Positions 17,308 to 26,795 of a stretch of 64,000 nucleotides of DNA are shown here, piece after piece. This DNA is from Cytobacillus suaedae (GTDB taxonomy: Bacteria; Bacillota; Bacilli; Bacillales; Bacillaceae_L). Under the pieces are notes generated by a model. The model had not been told where the DNA came from and ran no database searches. It worked only from the letters and a program-made list of their open reading frames with translations. A program made the position numbers and the translations under genes. Each line of letters opens with the position of its first letter. The first letter of the stretch is position 1. The stretch spans positions 2,684,001-2,748,000 of the forward strand of contig CP063163.1 of the NCBI GenBank assembly GCA_014960805.1. The letters are read 5' to 3'.

Positions 17308-18675
17308 ATGGAACAAACACATGGTTATCGACAAAAATATAAACAGTTTTTAATTATTTTACTACCTATCCTCGTGACACAGCTTGGCCTGTTTGCAATG
17401 AATTTTTTTGATGTCATGATGTCTGGACATGTAAGTGCAAATGACCTTGCAGGCGTGGCAATCGGTTCAAGCTTTTGGGTTCCCGTCTTTACAGGGCTAA
17501 GTGGGATCTTATTGGCTATTACCCCAATTGTCGCTCAACTAGTTGGGTCAAAGGACAAAAAACAAGTTCCTTTTATGGTTATGCAAGGCATCTATGTATC
17601 TGTTTTTGTCTCAATCCTAGTTGTTATTTTAGGTTTTATTTCTCTAGATTTTCTATTAGGAAAAATGAGTTTAGACCCTGAAGTACATCGAATTGCAAAA
17701 GAATACTTAATTGCATTATCTTTTGGGATTATCCCTTTATTTGTCTATTCAGTATTGCGCTCATTTATTGATGGATTGGGCCTTACAAGGGTTTCGATGT
17801 TCATAACCCTTCTTTCTTTACCTATCAATGTTATTTTTAACTATTTACTGATTTTTGGAAAGTTTGGCTTTCCACAATTAGGTGGTGTGGGTGCTGGTTA
17901 CGCAACTGCGATTACCTACTGGTGTATTACTCTTATCTCTGTTTATATAGTTGTAAAACAGGTACCTTTTACACAATATAAGGTATTTAACAAGTTGCAG
18001 TCTGTATCCTTTAAGGCATGGAAAGAAATTTTAAAAATTGGTGTTCCTATAGGTTTTGCCATCTTTTTTGAAACGAGTATCTTTTCGGCAGTGACTTTGT
18101 TAATGAGCACATTTGATACAGTGACAATTGCTTCACACCAAGCAGCACTTAATTTTGCATCATTTTTATACATGATCCCATTAAGTATTTCAATGGCACT
18201 AACGATCGTCATAGGCTTTGAAGTGGGAGCAAAACGTCTAAAGGATGCACGGGAGTATAGTATATTAGGCGTTGGTGTTGCAGTAGGTTTATCAGCCGTT
18301 CTTGCAGCATTCATCTATCTTTTTAGAGATCAAGTTGCCGCAATCTATACAAAAGACCCGGCTGTATTAGCTTTAACCAAGCAGTTCTTAATTTACGCGA
18401 TTTTCTTTCAGCTATCTGACGCAATTGCCGCTCCAATTCAAGGTGCACTTCGCGGCTATAAAGATGTAAATACAACCTTGGTTATGGCCCTTATCTCTTA
18501 TTGGGTAATCGGTCTACCAGTTGGAGTCGTATTAGCTACGTATACATCACTTGGGGCATTTGGCTATTGGATTGGACTAATCGTAGGTTTAGCAGCAGGG
18601 GCAATTGGGTTATCGAGTCGATTAATGATTGTTCAGAAACAAGTGAGATTAGAAATGAAAAAATCAGCCAGTTAA
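17308..18675 (+). CDS. MATE-family multidrug/Na+ antiporter
   Basis: 455 residues, ATG at 17308 after TTGAGGT. Twelve transmembrane segments in two homologous halves, as usual for NorM-type MATE proteins; FFDVMMSGH (~33-41) and the GALRGYKDV region (~375) match family positions. It exports cationic drugs driven by Na+ or H+ gradients at the cell membrane. B. subtilis YojI is the likely counterpart (low confidence). Its stop codon is embedded in the terminator stem. Confidence 0.92.
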   Translation: MEQTHGYRQKYKQFLIILLPILVTQLGLFAMNFFDVMMSGHVSANDLAGVAIGSSFWVPVFTGLSGILLAITPIVAQLVGSKDKKQVPFMVMQGIYVSVFVSILVVILGFISLDFLLGKMSLDPEVHRIAKEYLIALSFGIIPLFVYSVLRSFIDGLGLTRVSMFITLLSLPINVIFNYLLIFGKFGFPQLGGVGAGYATAITYWCITLISVYIVVKQVPFTQYKVFNKLQSVSFKAWKEILKIGVPIGFAIFFETSIFSAVTLLMSTFDTVTIASHQAALNFASFLYMIPLSISMALTIVIGFEVGAKRLKDAREYSILGVGVAVGLSAVLAAFIYLFRDQVAAIYTKDPAVLALTKQFLIYAIFFQLSDAIAAPIQGALRGYKDVNTTLVMALISYWVIGLPVGVVLATYTSLGAFGYWIGLIVGLAAGAIGLSSRLMIVQKQVRLEMKKSAS

Positions 18676-18696
18676 TTCTGGCTGATTTTTATTTTT
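18659..18696 (+). terminator. Terminator of the MATE gene, containing its stop codon
   Basis: Perfect 11-bp stem AAATCAGCCAG/CTGGCTGATTT with the stop TAA in the loop, followed by TTTATTTTT. Confidence 0.9.
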
Positions 18697-18727
18697 GTAC
18701 ACTGAAACGGAATTATAATATTGTCAT

Positions 18728-19558
18728 CTATGTAACTAATTTTTTCAAAAACTCAATCTCATCTTTATGAGTAAATTGAGCAGACGATGGAGTCTCTAAT
18801 ACCATCGCCAATTCCTTCACTGTTTTCGATAAAATAAACTCTTTCATTTGCTCTACTGTAATACAACCATTATTGATATTTGCATGACGGTCTCTCATCG
18901 ATTTAGTAGGATACATCGAGTTATTTAAATGGATAGCCTGGAGATTTGTAAAGTAATCTAACTCAATCCCTTTAGATTCCAGTTCACTCCAGTTATCACC
19001 ATTCCAAATTCCACTAGCAAATGCATGGCAGGTATCTAAACAAAAACCAATCTTTTCTGGAAAATCGGTAAGAGAGCGTACCTGAACTAACTCTTCTAGT
19101 GTTGTACCCATCGGTCCACTTTTACCTGCATTATTTTCAATCAAAATCTTACTCTTCCCCTCCCACTTAGAGAGAACCTGATTTAGAATATGGATCATCC
19201 ACCGATACCCCTCTAAAGGATCATTTTCATTTTTGGATACGCCAAAATGAACAACTACACCGATTGATCCACATGCGTTTGCAATTTCTAAATCATTAAG
19301 AATAGCAGCTACCATATCATCGGCTTTATGCTCGGGCACAGCTAAATTCGTCGCGTAAGGTGTATGTGCAATCGACTCTATTCCGTTTTCCTTACAAAAG
19401 ACAGCACATTGATTGGCATCCTTCTCATCAAACACTTTGACGGATAAACTTCGCGGATTTTTAGGAAAATATTGAAATGCCCTTCCCCCAATTCGAGACG
19501 CTTCCTTTGCCGCTTGAAAATAGCCATTTCGAATGCTGATATGACTTCCAAATTTCAT
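18728..19558 (-). CDS. nfo: Endonuclease IV (AP endonuclease family 2)
   Basis: 276 residues, a TIM barrel with zinc ligands at family positions: HISI (residue ~5), VHFG (~103), the Glu in LIENNAG (~140), LDTCHAFASG (~173-182) and LETP near the C-terminus. It nicks DNA 5' of abasic sites and starts base-excision repair; B. subtilis Nfo (YqfS) also protects spores. ATG at 19558 with GGAGGA upstream. Convergent with the MATE gene and divergent from the small gene at 19661. Confidence 0.93.
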   Translation of the reverse strand: MKFGSHISIRNGYFQAAKEASRIGGRAFQYFPKNPRSLSVKVFDEKDANQCAVFCKENGIESIAHTPYATNLAVPEHKADDMVAAILNDLEIANACGSIGVVVHFGVSKNENDPLEGYRWMIHILNQVLSKWEGKSKILIENNAGKSGPMGTTLEELVQVRSLTDFPEKIGFCLDTCHAFASGIWNGDNWSELESKGIELDYFTNLQAIHLNNSMYPTKSMRDRHANINNGCITVEQMKEFILSKTVKELAMVLETPSSAQFTHKDEIEFLKKLVT

Positions 19559-19660
19559 CCCAATTCCTCCAGTAGTCTTCTAAACAATAGAATGCGCGAA
19601 AACCTATTCGATATGTATAATTCAACAAAAATGGAAAAAACTATCTTTGAGGTGACATTG

Positions 19661-19816
19661 TTGGAAACAAACACAAGTAAGCAGAATCTAGAACAACAAA
19701 ACGTGTCGATAAAACAACTTGAAAATGAACTTGGAGTCTACTTCACACGAATGAAAAGTAGTACCCAAGACACGAAAGAAGACTACTATAATATGGTGGA
19801 TGATGAACTGATATAA
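19661..19816 (+). CDS. Small hydrophilic protein of unknown function
   Basis: 51 residues from a TTG at 19661 preceded by GAGGTGA at 5-nt spacing. A longer frame reaching into nfo is rejected because the first upstream ATG (19631) has no ribosome-binding site and lies close to a TATAAT at 19616. The product is rich in Gln/Asn/Glu with a short coiled-coil tendency (KQNLEQQNVSIKQLENEL). No family recognised; the start choice rests on the ribosome-binding site. Confidence 0.55.
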   Translation: METNTSKQNLEQQNVSIKQLENELGVYFTRMKSSTQDTKEDYYNMVDDELI

Positions 19817-19819
19817 ATA

Positions 19820-19846
19820 AAAAATAGCCTAGCAAAAGCGCTAGGC
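19820..19846 (-). terminator. Terminator of the methyltransferase/murG/GNAT unit
   Basis: GCCTAGC/GCTAGGC stem with TATTTTTTATTT on the minus strand. Confidence 0.85.
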
Positions 19847-20701
19847 CTCTTCACGTTCATATAAAAATCCATACACTACTGAATCAATAATCGGTTCATA
19901 TCCTATCTTCATATAAATGCTATTTGATATAGGATTGGCTAAATCTGTATACAAGCTACAAAAAGTAAAACCCTCATTCAGTAGCTGTTGACTAACTTGT
20001 GCTACACAAGTAGTTGCGTACCCTTTTCGTTGAAACTCCTGTGGGGTGAACACTAGATTTACAACAATCCCATTTTTTGTTGGTCTTGCTTTTTTAGCCA
20101 TTGAAACAGGTCCATTATCATCCCAAATAAAAATAGAAGACTCCTCGATACCCCGCTCTGCAAGTTTTCTTGCTCCTTCTAAAGTCAGCTGCTCTGGGGT
20201 CACCAATGAAAACTGATACGTCCAATCAACAATTAACTCCAAGTCATCCTCTGTTGCTAACCTGAGTTTCCCATTGCTTAGAGGAACTTTATTTACCTTT
20301 TCAAGCTTGTAAATTTTTTGCTCCATTTTTATTTCCAGCCCACAACCTACCTGTTGTAACCATTCACTAGCAAACTCTTCTGCTAACGCTTCGGGTCCTA
20401 TAACTCCGAGAAGATTCATTCCTGTACCTTTAATAGAGGTAACCGCTACCTTTATTCCTTCAGTTACGGCTTCACCAGTTCCATAAAGAATTAGATTATA
20501 TGGAGGCGTCATAACCATTACTAAAACAGGAGTCTCATCTTTTTGCACACAAGCTAAAAAGGCATCCTTATAATGTGAGTTAGGTTTATTTAAAGTGTAG
20601 AGTAGTCCTAAAGCAAGATTGTTCACAACCTCTTCCTTTAAAAGAAAATCCTCTACCTTTTCTAAAAATTCGTTTGGACTTTCATATACTTTTAGCTTCA
20701 T
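19841..20701 (-). CDS. GNAT-family N-acetyltransferase
   Basis: 286 residues. The ATG at 20701 lies 1 bp after the murG stop and has GAAGGA inside the murG 3' end, so translation is probably coupled; the open frame 8 codons upstream is not needed. The C-terminal ~130 residues form the GNAT fold, with the acetyl-CoA loop EFQRKGYAT near residue 225; the N-terminal half is a diverged second lobe. The acceptor is unknown. Its position behind a MurG paralogue suggests a cell-envelope or lipid-intermediate substrate, but that is context only. Confidence 0.85.
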   Translation of the reverse strand: MKLKVYESPNEFLEKVEDFLLKEEVVNNLALGLLYTLNKPNSHYKDAFLACVQKDETPVLVMVMTPPYNLILYGTGEAVTEGIKVAVTSIKGTGMNLLGVIGPEALAEEFASEWLQQVGCGLEIKMEQKIYKLEKVNKVPLSNGKLRLATEDDLELIVDWTYQFSLVTPEQLTLEGARKLAERGIEESSIFIWDDNGPVSMAKKARPTKNGIVVNLVFTPQEFQRKGYATTCVAQVSQQLLNEGFTFCSLYTDLANPISNSIYMKIGYEPIIDSVVYGFLYEREEA

Positions 20702-20702
20702 A

Positions 20703-21779
20703 CTATTCTTCCTTCTTCCCCACACGTTGTATGAGAGACATTACCTTATTTAGTGAATCCGTTTCGTTCGAAGTCATCATGTTCTCTATATATTTCTCTT
20801 TATTTAAGAAAAGGTTATTTACTTCAATCAAGAATCTCTCATCTGTCAGCTCTTCCTCTTGAAGCACCTCACAATATCCGGATTTGTAAAAGGAGTCTGC
20901 ATTTAAGATTTGATCTCCCCTGCTTTGAGCTCTAGATAATGGAATAAGAAGCATTGGTTTTTTTAATGCCAAAAACTCAAAGATTGAATTCGAACCTGCT
21001 CTAGAGATAACGATATCAGCCATTTGCATGAGATGAGGTAGCTCATTCCCTACATATTCAAACTGTTTATACCCTTTTCTAGATAAAGATGGTTTTATAT
21101 TTCCCTTCCCACATATATGTACAATCTGAAATTGTTTGACCAACATATCTAGATTATTATGAACAGCTTCATTAATTTTTTTTGCTCCTAAACTACCACC
21201 CATTATCAACAAAGCTGGTTTTACACTGATAAAGTCACAGAGTTTCAGACCCTCAGACTTTTTCCCTTTAAGGATTTCTTCTCGGACAATTGGACCAATT
21301 GATACTGCTTTATCTTCTGGAATATGGCTAATTGTCTCTGGAAAAGTGACACATACCTTTGTTGCAAAAGGAATGGATATTTTATTTGCCAACCCGGGGG
21401 TAAGATCTGATTCATGAATTATAACAGGTATGCTGTTCAACCTTGCACCAATTACCACTGGAACAGAGACAAAGCCACCTTTTGAAAATATAACATCTGG
21501 CTTAATCTTAGAAAGAATGCTCTTCGCCTGAAATATTCCTTTTAGCACTTTTAACGGGTCTTTAAAATTCTTAACATCAAAATACCTTCTTAACTTTCCA
21601 GTTGGTATTGGATAATACGATACTTGATTTTGTTTTGAAATTAACTCACGTTCAATTCCATTCTCTGATCCAATATAGCTGACATCCCAGCCAAGTTCGA
21701 GAAATTTTGGAATCAATGCAAGGTTAACTGTCACATGGCCAGCAGAGCCTCCACCCGTAAAAACAATTCGTTTTTTCAC
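20703..21779 (-). CDS. murG: MurG-type UDP-GlcNAc:lipid I N-acetylglucosaminyltransferase paralogue
   Basis: The GTG at 21779 gives the canonical N-terminus [16 protein letters not shown]; the open frame extends four codons further but without a better ribosome-binding site. 358 residues. The Gly-rich loop TGGGSAGH (~8-15), the second Gly loop GGSLGA (~197) and the UDP-GlcNAc-binding stretch [11 protein letters not shown] (~260) are present. Classical MurG converts lipid I to lipid II on the inner membrane face. No mur/fts neighbours are here, so this is probably an extra copy outside the division cluster, as known in B. cereus-group genomes; its acceptor may differ. Confidence 0.9.
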   Translation of the reverse strand: MKKRIVFTGGGSAGHVTVNLALIPKFLELGWDVSYIGSENGIERELISKQNQVSYYPIPTGKLRRYFDVKNFKDPLKVLKGIFQAKSILSKIKPDVIFSKGGFVSVPVVIGARLNSIPVIIHESDLTPGLANKISIPFATKVCVTFPETISHIPEDKAVSIGPIVREEILKGKKSEGLKLCDFISVKPALLIMGGSLGAKKINEAVHNNLDMLVKQFQIVHICGKGNIKPSLSRKGYKQFEYVGNELPHLMQMADIVISRAGSNSIFEFLALKKPMLLIPLSRAQSRGDQILNADSFYKSGYCEVLQEEELTDERFLIEVNNLFLNKEKYIENMMTSNETDSLNKVMSLIQRVGKKEE

Positions 21780-21798
21780 CAACTCACCCACTTTTTTA

Positions 21799-22554
21799 CT
21801 ACTTATTTTTTATGGCAGTTATAATAAAGCGATGGCATGTACTCTTGAAAGGACCATTATTTAAAATGAAGTCATGAGCCTTATGTAAATGATCCTTATA
21901 GTTTTCAACTGAAAAATCAGGAACTTGCCAAGGGATCGCTTTTAGGTAATAAATGATTGCCCCCACATCTTGAAAACTCGTATATACCTTATCTTCATGT
22001 GCCATCTGTATGGATAATCCAACTTCATCACATTCTTTTAGAGCATACTCCAAGTTCCAATAGCTATATTCACTTTCAGGTCCATTAAACCATTCATTGA
22101 ATTCCTTATCATTTTCCCCACCAACCTGTTGGGTAATGAAAACTCCGCCTGGTTTTAGAATTCGCATGATTTCTTTTGGAGAATAAGCTTCATGCCTATT
22201 TATAATTAAATCAAAGGTATCGTTTTCGAATGGAAGTGAATTGTCATCAATCACCTGGAATACTTTAATCCCAAGTGGTTCTAATCTATCTTTAGCAATT
22301 TGCACATTAGGCTCATAACCTTCAGTAGCGCAAGTAAAGGTTGGTAAGTCACTAAGTGATGATAAATATTCTCCCCCACCGGTTCCCATATCTAGTAGAG
22401 AGGTTGAATGTTTGATTGCTTTTTGTATGAGATCTGTATAATCCCAGCTTATTGGGGAGTCTTTCATTCTTCCATTACTAGTAATATATGAAAAATCCCA
22501 TCCTTCAAATACCTTTTCTGACTCTTTAAGATAGTGTTCAAATGATTGGTTCAT
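21799..22554 (-). CDS. Class I SAM-dependent methyltransferase
   Basis: 251 residues, ATG at 22554 with AAAGGAG. Motif [13 protein letters not shown] (~54-65), post-I acidic residue ATEGYEP, motif II region [13 protein letters not shown] and motif [14 protein letters not shown] are in order. The small-molecule or macromolecule acceptor is not evident. It is first in a three-gene unit with a MurG paralogue and a GNAT protein, and a dispersed repeat occupies its upstream region. Confidence 0.88.
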   Translation of the reverse strand: MNQSFEHYLKESEKVFEGWDFSYITSNGRMKDSPISWDYTDLIQKAIKHSTSLLDMGTGGGEYLSSLSDLPTFTCATEGYEPNVQIAKDRLEPLGIKVFQVIDDNSLPFENDTFDLIINRHEAYSPKEIMRILKPGGVFITQQVGGENDKEFNEWFNGPESEYSYWNLEYALKECDEVGLSIQMAHEDKVYTSFQDVGAIIYYLKAIPWQVPDFSVENYKDHLHKAHDFILNNGPFKSTCHRFIITAIKNK

Positions 22555-22594
22555 GGTTGTTCTCCTTTAAAATAAGTTTATGCAGTATTCGACT

Positions 22595-22775
22595 GTTGAT
22601 TTCTGCTGCAGGCACTCACTTTCCGCGGGGAATTATGAAAAAGCCCAATTACCGGCTTTTTCAAAGGCGAATTCCCATCGGGCGGTCCGTGAGCCTCCTC
22701 GGCGCTATGCGCCTGTGGGGTCTCACTTTGACGAGCTACTCCCGCAGGAGTCTCGTGCCTTCCGCAGAAATCAAC
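22595..22775 (+). repeat. Dispersed palindromic repeat, copy B (long form)
   Basis: 181 bp bounded by perfect 12-bp inverted ends GTTGATTTCTGC / GCAGAAATCAAC; inner hairpin GAAAAAGCC/GGCTTTTTC. Same orientation as copy A. It lies upstream of the methyltransferase gene. Confidence 0.9.
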
Positions 22776-22850
22776 ATAGTATTAAAAATATTATTAGGAC
22801 TACTAAAGTCATCTCAAAATATCATAAATTATTCCAATAGTAACACAAAA

Positions 22851-22876
22851 AATCCCCATTTAGGGGATTTTTTCCT
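22851..22876 (-). terminator. Terminator of the molybdoenzyme gene
   Basis: AATCCCC/GGGGATT stem with T-runs on both strands; it overlaps the stop codon at 22875. Confidence 0.85.
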
Positions 22877-25223
22877 ACATTGTTACCTCTTCTAATTCTT
22901 CGATTCTTTTCTCTAAATAACGAATGTCTTTTCTTGCATGGAAGGTTTCAGCTTTTTCTACGATTGCCATTGTATTGTACTCAGGAATTTTTGCGTATTT
23001 TTCATATACCCCTTTAGGAATTAATACATTCCCCTCTGGCCAATACACAGCGATGTTTCCTTCCTTTGTATTATCAATTTTTGCACGACCTTGTAAGGTT
23101 CCATTTTGATTATAAACAACGATTGCGTCACCATTTTTAATAGTTAACTTTCTAGCATCTTCAGAATTTATGATAATATCATAACGATCTGCATTATTAA
23201 ATGGATCCGTACTAGAATAGATCATCGAGTTGAATTGTTTTCCTCTTCTTGTCGTTACATTAAAATGACCTTCCGTTTTGCGTAGCTCTGGTAATTCGAT
23301 GGGAAGTAAATTTCCTTTGCCATCAGCTGTTGGGCAAACGCCACCCTCGCATAACCAAGCGCCACCCCATTGGAAAACATCTCCTCTGTTTTTCAACTTT
23401 TGGATTCCATTATAGTTTCGATTCGCTACAGCAATCTCGTTTCTAATTTCTTGGGTATTTTTAAAATTAATGAGGTGTTGTTTCTCAGGATAACACCTTT
23501 TCGCTAATTCAACATAAATTTCCCATTCAGCCCTTGCTTCCTTTATTCTAGGGCCTTTAATTTCTGGACTAAAATAAACCATCCGTTCCGTACTAGTCGA
23601 TGTTCCTCCACCAGGTTGTTCATATCTTGTCATCGCTGGAAGGATGATCACTTCTTCCTTGGCGTCTAAAAGGGTAGATGTATTGAAGATTATGTCTTGG
23701 TGTACCCTTAACTCCACATTTTCAAGTGCTTCTTTTATAAAGTCTGGGTTAGGCATTGTTTCTACAAAGTTTCCTCCACTTGTATAAAAGACTTTAATTT
23801 TACTAGGATGATTTGGCTCCAGCACCATGTTTTCAATCGTATTACCAATCGGATCGCCTTGCCATCTCGGAATTTGAAAGCCCCAAATCTCTTCAATTCT
23901 TTTCCTATTTTCTTCATCAAAATCACTTCCAGGTAGGACAAATGGATCTGCTCCCATTTCACCAGCACCTTGTACACCACTGTGACCTCTAATAGGCATA
24001 ACCCCACATTTCTCACGGCCAATAAACCCTCTCAGCATGGCAAGATTCGCAACTTGAGAGATATTATCCGTTCCAAATCGGTGCTGTGTTAAGCCCATGC
24101 TCCAGATAAACACACCAGATTTAGAGTTTGCTAAGAGACTAGCGAACTCTATGATTCTGTCCTTTGTTAGGCCTGACGATTTCTCAATTTCCGACCACTT
24201 CTGTTTTCGTATATGATATTTTAAATCCATGAATCCCTTCGTATGTTTATTAACGAAGGCATGATCTATAGCAGAACCTCTTGATTCTTCTTCCATGTCA
24301 AACCAATGCTTCATGACTCCATTCATAAAGGCAATATCTCCACCAATATTGACCTGATACGTGTCATCAACGAGTTTCGTTCCAAATAAGGCACTCTCTG
24401 GAATCGAAGGAATCCAATACTTCTCCATCGATGGCTCTGCATATGGGTTTATCATGATGATTTTCGTACCCGCTTTTTTAGCTGCATACATATATTTTGT
24501 TGATACTGGCTGATTATTGGCTGCTACAGAACCCCAAAATACTAAAACATCTGTGCCGATCCAGTCTTTGTAATTACAGCTAGAAGCACCAATGCCAAGT
24601 GAACGCTTTAAGGCCGTTTTACTAGGTGAATGACAAATACGTGAGGCATTATCAATGTGATTCGTTCCTAGAAATCTAGCGACCTTTGCTGCAGCATAAT
24701 AGGACTCATTTGTGATTCCACGTGAAGTTAAATAGAAGGCAAGTTGTTTAGGGTCGACACTTCTTATTTTTTTGGCAATTCGACTTAGTGCTTCATCCCA
24801 AGTAATTCTCGTGAACTCATTCTCCCCTTTTTTCCTAGACAATGGGTAAGGAATTCTCCCTAGTTTTCTAAGTTCCGTACTTGATAGTTTCTTTAACTCT
24901 TCTAATCTAGTAAACCACTTTGGATCAATACTAGACATCGTATTTAACCGTAAGACATTTAATCTTGTCGTACAAATATGTGGGCCAAGCAAGGTTTGAT
25001 CCTGCAACCCAGATACTCCAAGAGCACAACCATCACATACACCTTGTGTTAAAATACGGTAGGCATATGGAAGATTGTCTTTGTTTTCAATTGCTACTTT
25101 CACTGTATCTTTAATATGGTGTGGTTTTACCTTGCCAACTCCCATAGGTGCTAAACTTGCCCATAATGATGGCTTAATTGACTTATCCAGCTTAACTGGT
25201 CCTGTATGTTTTGTATCTCCCAT
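22875..25223 (-). CDS. FdhF/YdeP-family molybdopterin oxidoreductase
   Basis: The ATG at 25223 (MGDTKHTG) is chosen over an in-frame start 12 codons upstream because AGGGGG lies 7 nt before it. 782 residues. Near residue 60 a GVCDGCALG segment plus a later cysteine (ICTTRLN) is the reduced iron-sulfur site of this family; RICHSPSKTALK (~200) supplies the probable molybdenum ligand cysteine. The C-terminal ~110 residues form the MopB cofactor-binding barrel. YdeP-type enzymes resemble formate dehydrogenase but their substrate is unsettled (YdeP is linked to acid resistance in E. coli). Monocistronic; a perfect cre-like site lies about 60 bp upstream. Confidence 0.9.
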   Translation of the reverse strand: MGDTKHTGPVKLDKSIKPSLWASLAPMGVGKVKPHHIKDTVKVAIENKDNLPYAYRILTQGVCDGCALGVSGLQDQTLLGPHICTTRLNVLRLNTMSSIDPKWFTRLEELKKLSSTELRKLGRIPYPLSRKKGENEFTRITWDEALSRIAKKIRSVDPKQLAFYLTSRGITNESYYAAAKVARFLGTNHIDNASRICHSPSKTALKRSLGIGASSCNYKDWIGTDVLVFWGSVAANNQPVSTKYMYAAKKAGTKIIMINPYAEPSMEKYWIPSIPESALFGTKLVDDTYQVNIGGDIAFMNGVMKHWFDMEEESRGSAIDHAFVNKHTKGFMDLKYHIRKQKWSEIEKSSGLTKDRIIEFASLLANSKSGVFIWSMGLTQHRFGTDNISQVANLAMLRGFIGREKCGVMPIRGHSGVQGAGEMGADPFVLPGSDFDEENRKRIEEIWGFQIPRWQGDPIGNTIENMVLEPNHPSKIKVFYTSGGNFVETMPNPDFIKEALENVELRVHQDIIFNTSTLLDAKEEVIILPAMTRYEQPGGGTSTSTERMVYFSPEIKGPRIKEARAEWEIYVELAKRCYPEKQHLINFKNTQEIRNEIAVANRNYNGIQKLKNRGDVFQWGGAWLCEGGVCPTADGKGNLLPIELPELRKTEGHFNVTTRRGKQFNSMIYSSTDPFNNADRYDIIINSEDARKLTIKNGDAIVVYNQNGTLQGRAKIDNTKEGNIAVYWPEGNVLIPKGVYEKYAKIPEYNTMAIVEKAETFHARKDIRYLEKRIEELEEVTM

Positions 25224-25281
25224 GATATAACCCCCTACATGGTAAAAATATATGTACATTTTGTTACAATTAATACTAACA

Positions 25282-25295
25282 TGAAAGCGGTTACA
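25282..25295. promoter_or_regulatory. Candidate CcpA cre site
   Basis: TGAAAGCGGTTACA matches the consensus TGWAANCGNTNWCA at every defined position. It lies upstream of the YdeP-type gene and just after the TVP38 gene. Confidence 0.55.
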
Positions 25296-25310
25296 CCAAC
25301 AACGGAAAAG

Positions 25311-25934
25311 TTACTTCTTACTCTTCTTCGTCCATAAATAATAGATGATTAAAATCAATAATAAGAAAAGCCCATAAAAAACCAGTCCATAAACTAAATC
25401 CCCAACTGAAGAGAATAAACGGTCACCAACATATGCATACAACACCATTCCGGGCAACTTGCCTATAATTGATGCAATTGTATATGTTGCAAGGTTTATT
25501 TTGATTAACCCAGAATAAATATTGACGACAGGGGGTGGTACAATCGGAATTAGTCTTGTAAAAAGAATGGCCATAAACGCATTTCGTGTGATTAGTTCAT
25601 TAAATTTGGTTATACCCTTAAATCGCTTCAAATAACTTGTGAAGTATTCAGAAAAACCATATCTAGCTAACAGATAAATAATAACGGATGCTGCCACTGT
25701 ACCAAACCAGTTAATCGAAGCACCAATTACAAGACCATACTTACTTCCCATTAGCCCTGAAAATACACTAAATGGAATCACTGGAATTACACCAAAAAGA
25801 GTGGACAATAAAAACATTAGTGGCAGTAATGATGGATCACTTTCTGAAATCCAATCTAAAATTACCTTATGGTTGGTATAGACAAAGTAAAGTAAACCCA
25901 AGTAAATCGCAATAAAAGATAGTGTTTTTTTCAT
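25311..25934 (-). CDS. TVP38/TMEM64-family (DedA-like) membrane protein
   Basis: 207 residues from the ATG at 25934, with AGGAG at good spacing; a GTG two codons upstream is too close to it. Five to six transmembrane segments; the family signature around LFTRLIPIVPPPVVNIYSGL (~residues 118-137) is present, as is the re-entrant GLMGSKYG segment near 60. Homologues include B. subtilis YtxB/YdjZ; DedA-superfamily members act in membrane lipid handling. It is 11 bp downstream of the endonuclease/exonuclease/phosphatase-fold gene, so probably one operon. Confidence 0.88.
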   Translation of the reverse strand: MKKTLSFIAIYLGLLYFVYTNHKVILDWISESDPSLLPLMFLLSTLFGVIPVIPFSVFSGLMGSKYGLVIGASINWFGTVAASVIIYLLARYGFSEYFTSYLKRFKGITKFNELITRNAFMAILFTRLIPIVPPPVVNIYSGLIKINLATYTIASIIGKLPGMVLYAYVGDRLFSSVGDLVYGLVFYGLFLLLILIIYYLWTKKSKK

Positions 25935-25951
25935 GTCCACACTCCTGCTAG

Positions 25952-26668
25952 CTAATCATCAATACTAATTTTAGACATTAAAGGTAAATGATCAGATGCC
26001 ACCGGATCAATAGTTACTACTTTAGATTCTACTAGAGCTATTTCATCATTTATAAATATATAATCCAACTTTTTACGAGGCTTGTTGGCCGGATACGTAT
26101 TCCCACATTCACTTTCTGAGGTATCTTTCAAAATCTTTGTTAGATATGAATGATTTCTACTTTTAGGATTCATGTTAAAGTCACCCATAATAATCACATT
26201 GCTTTTCTTTTGAATGATCTTTTCAATGTCTTTAATCTGCTTTCGTTGTAAAAGAGGATTAATACTTAAATGGGTTACAAATGCCGAAACTACTTTCCCA
26301 AAGACTTCAAGATTTACTTCTAATAGCCCTCTTGGTTCAGCCAAATAAGGATGTGAGAAAAGCAGGTGGTTTTTATCGCTTATCACGTTAAATCTAGATA
26401 ATATGACATTTCCATACTCTCCTACCGTTCTATCACGCTTTTTTCTACTGATTACTGGGCCAAAAACATAATCCATTTCAAGTAGTTCTGCTAAGATTGC
26501 CGCTTGATTAAGAAATTGACTCCGTTTCCCAAATGAAACATCTACCTCGTTTAAACCAATAATGTCTGCTTTGCTCCTTTTAATAATGTTCGCAATGCGC
26601 TCTAGATTTACTCGTTTATCTAACCCTTTACCATGATGAATATTAAAAGTAAGTACATTCAGTTCCAT
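25952..26668 (-). CDS. Endonuclease/exonuclease/phosphatase-fold hydrolase
   Basis: 238 residues, ATG at 26668. Motifs of the EEP fold in order: TFNIHHG (7-13), LNEVD with the metal-binding Glu (~40), GEYGNVILSR (~83), MGDFNMNP (~160), and SDHLPL with the catalytic His (~228). Substrates of the family range from DNA to sphingolipids and inositol phosphates. No signal peptide, so cytoplasmic. The pairing with a TVP38 membrane protein hints at a lipid-linked phosphodiester substrate (inference). Confidence 0.88.
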   Translation of the reverse strand: MELNVLTFNIHHGKGLDKRVNLERIANIIKRSKADIIGLNEVDVSFGKRSQFLNQAAILAELLEMDYVFGPVISRKKRDRTVGEYGNVILSRFNVISDKNHLLFSHPYLAEPRGLLEVNLEVFGKVVSAFVTHLSINPLLQRKQIKDIEKIIQKKSNVIIMGDFNMNPKSRNHSYLTKILKDTSESECGNTYPANKPRKKLDYIFINDEIALVESKVVTIDPVASDHLPLMSKISIDD

Positions 26669-26795
26669 ATCCCACTCTTCCTTTTACTGAATTATTCCTT
26701 TCCTCCTAAATAAATGAAAGTCATTGTTGTCATACTAAGGATAGATTAGTGAAACTGTTTTCTAATGATAAGATTAGATTGGTGGAGTTATAAGG

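Noticed and set aside
22542-22895. Open frames of 86 and 117 codons across repeat copy B
   Set aside because: They overlap the methyltransferase start, the repeat and a terminator, and lack ribosome-binding sites.
22875-25223. Additional selenocysteine in the formate-dehydrogenase-like enzyme
   Set aside because: The frame has no internal TGA; the probable metal-ligand position is a cysteine codon.
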